From Candidatus Latescibacterota bacterium (GTDB lineage: Bacteria; Latescibacterota; UBA2968; GCA-2709665), in contig JAAXHE010000360.1 in assembly GCA_012271065.1 (NCBI GenBank), forward strand, positions 1-15,301: 15,301 bases of DNA, in the 5' to 3' direction. Each line of letters starts with the position of its first letter. Position 1 is the first letter of the stretch. This document shows, in pieces, positions 1 to 6,544 of this stretch. Below the pieces are notes generated by a model. That model made no database searches and was not told where the DNA came from. It saw only the letters and a program-made list of their open reading frames with translations. Both the position numbers and the translations under genes were made by a program.

Positions 1-838
1 CGGCGTACATGTGATGTTCGATGTGGTAGTTCATATGCCAATAGAGAAAACGGAACAGCGGGTTCAGAATGACAGTCCGGCTGTTCAACCGGAAGTCAGG
101 CACGTTGTCATGAAGTCCGACGTGCTGCGTGTTATTGCAGAGGAAGAGAAGCCACCCGCCGTAGAAGGGAGCCAGCGTGACCAGCAGCGGAAGCATCCAC
201 AATCCGAAATAGATCGATACGCCAGCAAGCGCCGCGTGCCCCGCAAGCAGGATGCGGGCCCAGTTGAACAGGCGTCGCCGCAGCGCGGGTTCAGACTCGG
301 GAAACAGCACACGCTCCCATGGACTCTCCAGTTTGCCCAGACTCAACCGGACCACACCCTTCAGTCTGTTGTACAAACCCCATGGATTGACCACCGCGGC
401 CTTGAGAAAGCTCCGGAGCGTTATTTCCACCGGCAGGACAACCTCCATATCGTCCGGAGGATGAAGGGTGAACTGGTGGTGCTTGGAGTGGCTGGTCCAG
501 AAGAATACGGGATTGTACCAGCCCATGAAACTGAAGACCTTGAGAAACACCACGTTCAACCACCTCGATCTGAACACGGTGCCGTGACAGAACTCGTGAA
601 ACCCGTTCAACAAAAACGCGTAGCCGGTACCGTGCAGAAAAAGAGCCAGGATCAGGAAGGGCGGCGCAAGATGTTCAGATGCATACCAGGCAGACACACC
701 GGTGAGCGTGAGTACGCCGAGGTGGCCCAGGGTCTGCAGGAACCCCAGCAAGTCGCTGCGCCGATTCAAAGCGTTCAGCGTCTCACGGTCCAGCGGACAC
801 CGGTACCAGCTGATCTTGCGTTTGCTCCTTGCGTCCAT
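1..838 (-). CDS. Membrane fatty acid desaturase family protein (partial, C-terminus beyond window)
   Basis: Reading the minus strand from an ATG at 838 gives 279 codons open to the window edge, so the C-terminus is missing. All the histidine boxes of the membrane di-iron desaturase/hydroxylase family are present: HEFCH at residues 81-85, HSKHH at 117-121, HVGLHD at about 239-244 and HIEHH at 272-276. Hydrophobic stretches lie at about residues 29-50, 59-80 and 196-234, as expected for a polytopic membrane enzyme. The family uses O2 and electrons from a ferredoxin or cytochrome b5-like donor to introduce a double bond or hydroxyl into an acyl chain. The start follows GGGA about 9 bases upstream and lies 75 bases after the FAH-family gene. 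Exact substrate (acyl lipid, sphingolipid or carotenoid-like) cannot be told. It is probably not part of the catabolic pathway upstream. Confident in the family, not in the substrate. Confidence 0.9.
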   Translation of the reverse strand, partial: MDARSKRKISWYRCPLDRETLNALNRRSDLLGFLQTLGHLGVLTLTGVSAWYASEHLAPPFLILALFLHGTGYAFLLNGFHEFCHGTVFRSRWLNVVFLKVFSFMGWYNPVFFWTSHSKHHQFTLHPPDDMEVVLPVEITLRSFLKAAVVNPWGLYNRLKGVVRLSLGKLESPWERVLFPESEPALRRRLFNWARILLAGHAALAGVSIYFGLWMLPLLVTLAPFYGGWLLFLCNNTQHVGLHDNVPDFRLNSRTVILNPLFRFLYWHMNYHIEHHMYA

Positions 839-913
839 ATCACCATTCCCGGATTTTTCAAAGATGGCACCTCGCCAAGCACGGCGAACGTTGCCGGGGT
901 GCACGTCACCGGG

Positions 914-1882
914 TCACCGTTTGCTTGCCGCCACGCCATTCCGCAGGACACCGATTCCCGAGATTTCGATTTCCACGCGGTCACCGGGCTTCATGAAGGT
1001 CCCGGTGGTTGCGCCCACACCGGATATCGTGCCGGTGCTGATCAGGTCGCCCGGTTCGAGCGTGATGATTGCCGAGATGTATTCGATGATCATATCGACA
1101 GGGTATAACATCTGCCCCGTGTTGTTGTTCTGCTTTCTCTCGCCGTTCACGTAGGTGCTGATCTCCAGCGACTGGGGATCCTGAATCTCGTCAGACGTAA
1201 CGATCCATGGCCCCTGGGGCCCGAAGGTATCCAGCCACTTTCCGTTCAGCCAGTCGAACCACTTGTCGCGTTCACGGCTGTCGGTGCGCTCCTTGATAAC
1301 CAGGTCCCGTTCCGACACGTCGTTCATGATGGTATATCCGGCCACGTATTTCAGCGCCTCTTCCGCCCTGACGGCTTTCGCCCTGCGTCCCATCACGACG
1401 GCCAACTCCCCTTCCCAGTCGATCGACCTGGCGACGGGCGGAATCAGAATGCGGTCTCCGGGGCCGATCACGGTCGTAGAGGGCGGCTTCATGAATACCC
1501 GGGGCGTTTCGCTATCCTGGATGGCTATTTTTCCTCCGCCTTCTTCAATGTGGTCCTGATAGTTGCCCGCGAGACAGAACACCTTGCGGGGATTCGGCAC
1601 GGGCGCCTTGAGCCGCACCTTGCCGATCGGGTGGCCGAGCCGCCCGTCCGGGTCCCCGCCAAGCCGGCCCTCTGCGAATCGCGTTACCTGTTTCGCCGCG
1701 CGCAGTCCGGCCCCGCCCGCGTCGAGCAACGCGAGCATATCGCTGAAGTATCCGCGCGCTTCCCGGCCCTGGCCGCCGGCCAGTTCTTCTTCCGCGGCCG
1801 CGAGATCCACGACGATTCGGCCATCCGCCGCGACGGACCCTACGTAGCGGTCTCTACCGATACCATACGTAACGAGCTTCAT
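914..1882 (-). CDS. Fumarylacetoacetate hydrolase (FAH) family protein
   Basis: A 322-residue protein of the FAH superfamily, metal-dependent enzymes that cleave C-C bonds of diketo acids or act as hydratases, decarboxylases or isomerases. After an N-terminal cap (about residues 1-95), the catalytic domain starts at VFCLAGNYQDHIEEG (101-115) and has the metal-binding set WEGE (E157, E159) and MNDVSERD (D188), then GKWLDTFGPQGP, the region that contacts substrate in the family, and the terminal LEPGDLISTGTISGVG signature (roughly 276-291). The start is well defined: AAAGGAGGTG at 1887-1896, about six bases before the ATG. Length and the TFGPQGP segment resemble the 2,4-diketo-3-deoxy-sugar-acid hydrolase/ureidoglycolate-lyase-like branch more than true fumarylacetoacetase. 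With the dehydratase and SDR encoded upstream it could finish a sugar-acid diketo route, releasing pyruvate; that role is inference. Confidence 0.93.
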   Translation of the reverse strand: MKLVTYGIGRDRYVGSVAADGRIVVDLAAAEEELAGGQGREARGYFSDMLALLDAGGAGLRAAKQVTRFAEGRLGGDPDGRLGHPIGKVRLKAPVPNPRKVFCLAGNYQDHIEEGGGKIAIQDSETPRVFMKPPSTTVIGPGDRILIPPVARSIDWEGELAVVMGRRAKAVRAEEALKYVAGYTIMNDVSERDLVIKERTDSRERDKWFDWLNGKWLDTFGPQGPWIVTSDEIQDPQSLEISTYVNGERKQNNNTGQMLYPVDMIIEYISAIITLEPGDLISTGTISGVGATTGTFMKPGDRVEIEISGIGVLRNGVAASKR

Positions 1883-2038
1883 TCAGCACCTCCTTTAACA
1901 CGTTGAATTCACAAACAAGAACTTACATGGATTAACAGGATGGACAGGCCGCGACGATTCGTACCGTCGCCTTCTGTGCTTTTTGTGCTTTTGTGCTCTT
2001 TGTGGCCAATTTAACGGTCATCCTTTTTCGAATTACGG
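1883..2038. repeat. Longest gene-free gap, rich in short repeat-like sequence
   Basis: This 156-base gap between the creatininase and FAH genes is lower in GC than its surroundings. Positions 1921-1949 read as a TTAACAGGATGGACAGG-type string, and 1973-2005 hold an imperfect tandem run of TGTGCTTT/TTTGTGC units (on the minus strand GCACAAA repeated). From memory, similar strings recur in intergenic DNA of several uncultivated and GC-rich bacterial lineages, which suggests a dispersed noncoding repeat; this could not be tested here. Between them, GCGACG (1951-1956) and CGTCGC (1965-1970) form a six-base inverted repeat with an eight-base loop and no T-tract. The gap also carries the strong ribosome binding site of the FAH gene at 1887-1896. 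No open frame of note. Confidence 0.4.
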
Positions 2039-2902
2039 CTAATCCGTAGGATACGACAGCGGAAATGTCGGCACATTTGCCTGATGTTTCGTACGGTCGG
2101 CAATCTTCATCCCGTGGTATTCCTCGATGAACTCCGCCAGATTGCTGCTGGCCTCTTCAAAGACCACCCTCCCTTTTTCCGCCGTGGCCTTCTCGGCCTC
2201 ACCCATCACGCCGCTGTCCGTATACTGGCTCGTCCACTCGATCAGACCCATCGCTCCCTTGGAGAACAGGTCCGTCCAGACGAATTTCGATCCCAGTTTG
2301 TTCGTTTTGGCGATTTCACTCCTGATCCGGTCCTTGCGTACACTATCGGGCGCGAGGTGCAGCATCATCGACGTCTCCAGCTCGCCCGCATGGGCGCAGC
2401 CGCCGGGGAACACGCTTTCGCGCCATTCCTTGTCGAAGTCCGGATTCACCCTCAACAACTCCCACCAGGAACAGAATACGCAACTGGCATCCGTCTCGAC
2501 GATCGTGCGCCTGGCCACCATGTCTACAAGGTTATGGTTGGATCCGTGCCCGTTCACCAGTATCATCTTCTTAAATCCATGATAGGCCAGACTCTTGCAA
2601 ATATCCAGCACATACTGGATAAAATGCTCGAAGTGAATATTCAATGAACCCGGAAAGTCCATCACGTGGTGAACGTAACCGTAGCTGACCGGCGGCAATA
2701 CCAGGCTAAACTCCGGCTTCCGCCGTGCGGCCTCCGTTGCCACCGCATTGGCACAGAGATGATCCACCTTCAGCGGAAGATGGTGTCCGTGCTGTTCCAC
2801 GGATCCGGTAGGGACAATGGGTATCTTCCCCATCGCGACCGCCTCGTTCACCTCCGGCCACGTCAACTCGTCGAACCGGTAAATCTCCTTTACTGATGAC
2901 AT
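2039..2902 (-). CDS. Creatininase family amidohydrolase
   Basis: A 287-residue member of the creatininase/MftE family, cytosolic metal-dependent hydrolases of cyclic amides and related C-N bonds (creatininase opens creatinine; relatives act on peptide and pterin or riboflavin-pathway intermediates). Signature segments in order: GSVEQHGHHLPLKVD (33-47; E36, H38 and D47 as metal ligands), HHVMDFPGSLNI (78-89), VNGHGSNHN (116-124; H119) and HAGELETSMM (171-180; E174). Length is normal for the family (about 240-290). GGAGG lies about six bases upstream of the ATG at 2902, and the gene begins 16 bases after CoA-transferase subunit B, suggesting one transcript. The C-terminal tail after about residue 240 is not part of the core. 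Family assignment is firm; the true substrate is unknown, and creatinine itself is only one possibility. Confidence 0.93.
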   Translation of the reverse strand: MSSVKEIYRFDELTWPEVNEAVAMGKIPIVPTGSVEQHGHHLPLKVDHLCANAVATEAARRKPEFSLVLPPVSYGYVHHVMDFPGSLNIHFEHFIQYVLDICKSLAYHGFKKMILVNGHGSNHNLVDMVARRTIVETDASCVFCSWWELLRVNPDFDKEWRESVFPGGCAHAGELETSMMLHLAPDSVRKDRIRSEIAKTNKLGSKFVWTDLFSKGAMGLIEWTSQYTDSGVMGEAEKATAEKGRVVFEEASSNLAEFIEEYHGMKIADRTKHQANVPTFPLSYPTD

Positions 2903-2918
2903 ACGAAGCCTCCGCGGT

Positions 2919-3686
2919 TCATCTGCCGATTATATACCTGTAGGGATCCACCTCTTCCCTGAGGATGCGCAGTTCCTCGTCGTCCGGCGGCGCCGTTTCG
3001 CGCACCTGAGGCGCCGGCAGCAATTCGAATCCGGTGTTTTCCTGAACCCTTTCGAACGTAACCCCCGGATGCAGACTCTCCACCCGCATCCGGCAGGATT
3101 CGGGATCATACCCCATTACCGCCAGATCCGTAATCACCTTGTGGGGTCCGCCCCCGCCGGGCAACCCAGCCGCCTCCCGGGCGCCCGGGCCTGAAAGGAA
3201 GCCCGGGGTCGTCAAGAAATCCAGCCGCTCCACGAACCGCCTCCGATCGTGTTGCGTCATCACCATCGTGCGCCAGCACAGACTGGCGAAGTCGTTCCCG
3301 CCGCCGCTTCCCGGAAACCGTACCCTGGGGTGTGTGTAATTGCCGATCACCGTTGAGTTGAGATTACCGAACGGATCGATCTGGGCGCCGCCCAGGAAAG
3401 CGTAGTCCATCATCCCCCGCTGGCACGCCTCCATGACGTCGCCCATGCTGGTCGCCATCTGCGCCCGATGGAATGTCCTCGAATCCCCAACCGATATCGG
3501 CATGGACGGCAACTGGGGCGCGAGCCCTCCCGCTTCGAACGCGACGAGCAGATGCGGCGCGTGCCGTTTCTGCGCAAGCATCGCCGTTGCGCACGGCGCG
3601 CCGGTTCCAACGCCCACGGTCGCACCGTCCTCCAGCATTCTGGATGCGGTGCAGATCGCCAGTTCGGTGGCGCTGTACTCAGGCAT
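2919..3686 (-). CDS. Class I CoA-transferase, subunit B (glutaconate CoA-transferase-like)
   Basis: A 255-residue protein resembling the beta subunit of glutaconate/3-oxoacid CoA-transferases, which move CoA from one acyl-CoA to a free acid. Visible family segments are VGVGTGAPCATAMLAQ (24-39), VAFEAGGLAPQLPSMPISVGDSRT (48-71), MDYAFLGGAQIDPFGNLNST (93-112) and the GSGGGNDFASL glycine-rich stretch. E51 sits in the FEAGG segment, where family I enzymes carry the glutamate that forms the glutamyl-CoA intermediate, so it looks catalytically competent. The start has AAAGGA with seven bases of spacing before the ATG. It follows subunit A by 71 bases, and the two would form the hetero-oligomer. Its closeness to the hydroxyacyl-CoA dehydrogenase suggests that it activates an organic acid for that enzyme. 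IpdAB-type ring hydrolases share the fold and are an alternative. Confidence 0.88.
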   Translation of the reverse strand: MPEYSATELAICTASRMLEDGATVGVGTGAPCATAMLAQKRHAPHLLVAFEAGGLAPQLPSMPISVGDSRTFHRAQMATSMGDVMEACQRGMMDYAFLGGAQIDPFGNLNSTVIGNYTHPRVRFPGSGGGNDFASLCWRTMVMTQHDRRRFVERLDFLTTPGFLSGPGAREAAGLPGGGGPHKVITDLAVMGYDPESCRMRVESLHPGVTFERVQENTGFELLPAPQVRETAPPDDEELRILREEVDPYRYIIGR

Positions 3687-3757
3687 GTACGGTTCCTTTC
3701 AACCTCGTCGTCCCGAAACGACACGGATAGCGCCGGAACCCTCCGCCACCCCGCGGG

Positions 3758-4756
3758 TTATGACTCCGGATGCAACTCCACGCGCCGCAGTTCTTCCAGG
3801 CGTTCCGAGCCGCCACAAAGGCGCACGTACTCCTCAAAACACGCCACCCCATAGATATTTTTCTCAAGAAAGGTCTCGAACCGCTCCTCATCCCTTTCGA
3901 CGTCCAGCCATTCCTTAAGATGATCCTCGTCCGAGAAGTACTCACCCGCCATGTTTCCCGGGTAAGAACCGAACGGCACCTCGCAGACCGCGTCCACACA
4001 GAACGCGGGAATCACCGTGGCTTCCGGCGTCCGCCGGATCTCATCGGTGCTGACGAGTCTCTCCGTGGTAACGACCAGCCGTTTGGAGGCGCGCGCCAGA
4101 TCGAAATCCGCCACGGCGATGCCGCGAATCCGGGAGTTCCCACAGGGATCGCTCTCGTGTACGTGAATAAACGAGACATCGGGATAGAGCGCCGGCACGG
4201 CCAGAAGCTTGTGTCCCGTGAACGGACAGACGATCTCCTTTGCAGCGCTGCGCTCGAAGGTGTCCGTTCCAAGCAGGCTCCGCGTCGGCAAAAACGGAAC
4301 ACCCGCGGCCGCCGCCCGGAAACGCGCCGCCAGAGCATAGTTCGTCCATTCGCACACGGTGACTTCGCCGCTTTCCATCATGCGCCGTGCCTGCGGCGAC
4401 AATCCCCTTGCCTCCAACCCGACGATATAGGCCGCATCCACTCGGGTCAGCAGCTTGCGGCCATTCCGGTTGCCGGCGGACAGGATTTCGAAGTCGTGGG
4501 TCGTCGTATGGCCGGCAAAACCCAGATTCTTCTTGCCCTGCCGAAGGATCTCGTGCATGCAGGCGGTCGAAATCCGGTTGGCGCCGAACCCTCCGGACGC
4601 GACATAGTCGCCGTCTCTCACGAATCGTGAAACCGCGTCGCGGACAGTCGTCACCTTGTCTTCGAAGGCCGCCCGTTTCTTCCGGAAGACCCGTCGTGCC
4701 GCCTCGGGATCGGGATTTGTAAACAACGGCCCCGATCCGGTTGCCAGATCAGCCAT
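3758..4756 (-). CDS. Class I CoA-transferase, subunit A (glutaconate CoA-transferase-like)
   Basis: A 332-residue alpha-subunit homologue of glutaconate CoA-transferase, close to the family length of about 320. Family features: VRDAVSRFVRDGDYVASGGFGANRISTA (38-65), the subunit-A opening with the glycine-rich turn; GFAGHTTTHDFEIL; the EARGLSPQARRMMESGEVTVCEWTNYALAARFRAAAAGVPFLP block; and FIHVHESDPCGNSRI, matching the 'DxxGN' turn of this subunit. It pairs with the downstream subunit B; catalysis would use the glutamate of B. The ATG at 4756 lies inside the preceding dehydrogenase gene, overlapping it by eight bases, with GAGG about nine bases upstream, so translation is probably coupled. Acyl donor and acceptor cannot be read from the sequence. 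Family confident, substrate open. Confidence 0.88.
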   Translation of the reverse strand: MADLATGSGPLFTNPDPEAARRVFRKKRAAFEDKVTTVRDAVSRFVRDGDYVASGGFGANRISTACMHEILRQGKKNLGFAGHTTTHDFEILSAGNRNGRKLLTRVDAAYIVGLEARGLSPQARRMMESGEVTVCEWTNYALAARFRAAAAGVPFLPTRSLLGTDTFERSAAKEIVCPFTGHKLLAVPALYPDVSFIHVHESDPCGNSRIRGIAVADFDLARASKRLVVTTERLVSTDEIRRTPEATVIPAFCVDAVCEVPFGSYPGNMAGEYFSDEDHLKEWLDVERDEERFETFLEKNIYGVACFEEYVRLCGGSERLEELRRVELHPES

Positions 4757-5714
4757 CTTTCACGTCCTCTTCCGCTTCCAAAACCTCCGTCAACTTCAGC
4801 AGGATCCTATCCCGACGCCGTATGAACTGGCCAAGATCAGCGTCTGAATAGCGGTAGAATCCCGATCCAGCCTTCGCGCCGAGCTTCCCGGCCTCTACGA
4901 GCGCGTGCAACGTCTCGGGCGCTTCCTGATCCACGCTCAAGCTGGCGAACAGATAGCTGCTGATGGCCCTGAACACATCCAGTCCGCCCAGGTCGGCGGT
5001 GCGCAGCGGCCCCATGAAACTGTAACGCAGGCCCGGGCCCGCCGTCATCGCCGTATCGATATCCTCGGCGGACGCCACCCCCTCCTGAAGCAGGTGCAAC
5101 GCCTCCCGCACCACGGCGAACTGCAGGCGGTTGCCCACGAATCCGGGAATGTCCCGCCTCACCATGATCGGCTTCCTGTTCAACCGCAGGGCGACGGCCT
5201 TCAGACGTTCAGCCGTATCGTCGGAAGTGGTGTCGGCGCGAATCACTTCCACAAGCGGAACGAGATGCGGCGGATTCCAGAAATGCATACCCCCCACCCG
5301 GTCCGGCCGACCGGTCGCACGGGCAATGGCGGCCACGGACAGGCCCGACGTATTGGTGGCCAGAACGGTTTCATGCGGGCAGAGTCCGTCAAATGCCGCG
5401 AACAGCTCCTGCTTCAATGCGAGGTCTTCGGTTACCGCCTCCAGGAGGAAATCCGACCGGTCGCACGCTTCGGCCAGATCCGTTGTCGGGATGACCCGTG
5501 CCATGGAGGCGTCGGCGTCTCGCGGGAGAAGCAGGCCCGCTTCGACCAGCGCCTCCTGTCCCAGCCGCAGCCGCGCGATCGCCCGATCGAGCAATGCATC
5601 GCTCAGATCGACAAGCCGGACATCACACCCCGCCCGGGCGAACATGCCGGCGATTCCGGAACCCATGGTTCCCGCTCCGACTACAGCGACCGCGGATATG
5701 CCAGGCGAATCCAT
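4749..5714 (-). CDS. 3-hydroxyacyl-CoA dehydrogenase family protein
   Basis: A 321-residue NAD-dependent dehydrogenase of the 3-hydroxyacyl-CoA dehydrogenase/lambda-crystallin superfamily. Residues 9-21 (AVVGAGTMGSGIA) are the Rossmann dinucleotide loop, followed by an acidic strand end (VDLSD, 35-39) favouring NAD. The catalytic His-Glu pair is visible as H144 and E156 in GMHFWNPPHLVPLVEV, with N147. The C-terminal helical domain begins at RRDIPGFVGNRLQFA and contains GLRYSFMGPLRTADLGGLD. It is a single-function protein, not fused to a hydratase. The family includes 3-hydroxybutyryl-CoA dehydrogenase, L-carnitine dehydrogenase and L-gulonate 3-dehydrogenase; the GLRYSFMGPL segment also occurs in the latter type, so a non-CoA hydroxy acid is possible. 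The eight-base overlap with CoA-transferase A argues for a CoA substrate. Ribosome binding signal is weak (GGA). Confidence 0.9.
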   Translation of the reverse strand: MDSPGISAVAVVGAGTMGSGIAGMFARAGCDVRLVDLSDALLDRAIARLRLGQEALVEAGLLLPRDADASMARVIPTTDLAEACDRSDFLLEAVTEDLALKQELFAAFDGLCPHETVLATNTSGLSVAAIARATGRPDRVGGMHFWNPPHLVPLVEVIRADTTSDDTAERLKAVALRLNRKPIMVRRDIPGFVGNRLQFAVVREALHLLQEGVASAEDIDTAMTAGPGLRYSFMGPLRTADLGGLDVFRAISSYLFASLSVDQEAPETLHALVEAGKLGAKAGSGFYRYSDADLGQFIRRRDRILLKLTEVLEAEEDVKDG

Positions 5715-5735
5715 TCTTGTATCCAGTTCAACAGG

Positions 5736-5759
5736 GTTGGGCCGTAGCCCGGATGGGCT
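5736..5759. repeat. Short GTAGCCCGGATG-type repeat-like segment
   Basis: In the 59-base gap between the SDR and hydroxyacyl-CoA dehydrogenase genes, GGGC and GCCC flank a CGTA loop (5740-5750), followed by CGGATGGGCT. The string CGTAGCCCGGATG is, from memory, the core of a very common extragenic repeat in GC-rich bacteria. ATGGGCT occurs twice more nearby (about 5753-5759 and 5766-5772). A single copy does not prove a repeat family. Confidence 0.25.
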
Positions 5760-5773
5760 CTCTCAATGGGCTG

Positions 5774-6541
5774 CTAGACGGCCGTCCAGCCTCCGTCAAC
5801 CAGCAGCGTATGCCCCGTGATCAGGTCCGCGGCCGGACTCGCGAGGAAAACCACGGCGCCCACGACGTCCTCGGGCCGCCCCACCCGTCCCAGAGGAATC
5901 CGGTTCAACAGATCCTCCCGTAGCGCCGGATCGTCGAACGTGGACTGCGTCAGGGGGGTGAGGATAAACGTGGGACCGACGGCGTTCACGTTGATTCCGT
6001 GCGGCGCCCACTCGAGCGCCAGCACGCGGGTCAGATTCACCACACCCGCTTTGCTCGAACAGTAGGCAGCGCGGCGATAGTACCCGATCACTCCGTTTTG
6101 CGAGGCGATATTGACGATCTTTCCTCCTCCGGCGTTCACCATCCTGCGTCCGGCCCGCTGGGACATGAAGAACAGACCCTTCAGATTCACGTCCATCACG
6201 GCGTCCCAGTCCGCCTCGTCGACTTCCAGCGCCTCTCTGGGAATATTCACCCCGGCGTTGTTCACCAGCACGTCAATCCGCCCCATCTCCGTCACGGCTA
6301 TATCTACGGCCAGTTCAATGCTGTCCAGGTCCGGCAGGCGCAGGGAAACGGGCAACGCCCGCCGTTGCAGACGTTCGATCTCGGCGCAGACGCCCTCCAC
6401 GTCATCGGTCTTTTCCGGCAATTCGCAGGGGACACAATGCGCCCCGGCCTCGGCTACCGCTATGGCCACGGCCCTGCCGATGCCGGAACCGGCGCCCGTT
6501 ACCATCACAACCTTGTCCTCCAGGCGCATGCTGGGCAACAC
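5774..6541 (-). CDS. SDR family NAD(P)-dependent oxidoreductase
   Basis: A 255-residue classical short-chain dehydrogenase. TGAGSGIG at 15-22 is the cofactor loop, NNAG at 94-97, and the catalytic set is N119, S147, Y160 and K164 (YCSSK). The C-terminal GRVGRPEDVVGAVVFLASPAADLITGHTLLVDGGW block is the usual end of the family. It matches sugar and sugar-acid dehydrogenases (glucose 1-dehydrogenase, gluconate 5-dehydrogenase, 2-keto-3-deoxy-fuconate 4-dehydrogenase type) as well as 3-oxoacyl-ACP reductases, and these cannot be separated by eye. A GTG at 6541 is preferred over the ATG at 6529 because GGAGG (plus-strand 6552-6556, inside the acylase 3' end) is ten bases before it but about 22 before the ATG. 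The gene starts three bases after the acylase stop, implying a shared transcript. Confidence 0.92.
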   Translation of the reverse strand: MLPSMRLEDKVVMVTGAGSGIGRAVAIAVAEAGAHCVPCELPEKTDDVEGVCAEIERLQRRALPVSLRLPDLDSIELAVDIAVTEMGRIDVLVNNAGVNIPREALEVDEADWDAVMDVNLKGLFFMSQRAGRRMVNAGGGKIVNIASQNGVIGYYRRAAYCSSKAGVVNLTRVLALEWAPHGINVNAVGPTFILTPLTQSTFDDPALREDLLNRIPLGRVGRPEDVVGAVVFLASPAADLITGHTLLVDGGWTAV

Positions 6542-6544
6542 GAT

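Noticed and set aside
11..1108. Plus-strand open frame of 365 codons
   Set aside because: Antisense to the desaturase and the end of the FAH gene; the minus strand shows four histidine boxes in one frame, while the plus product has no family features.
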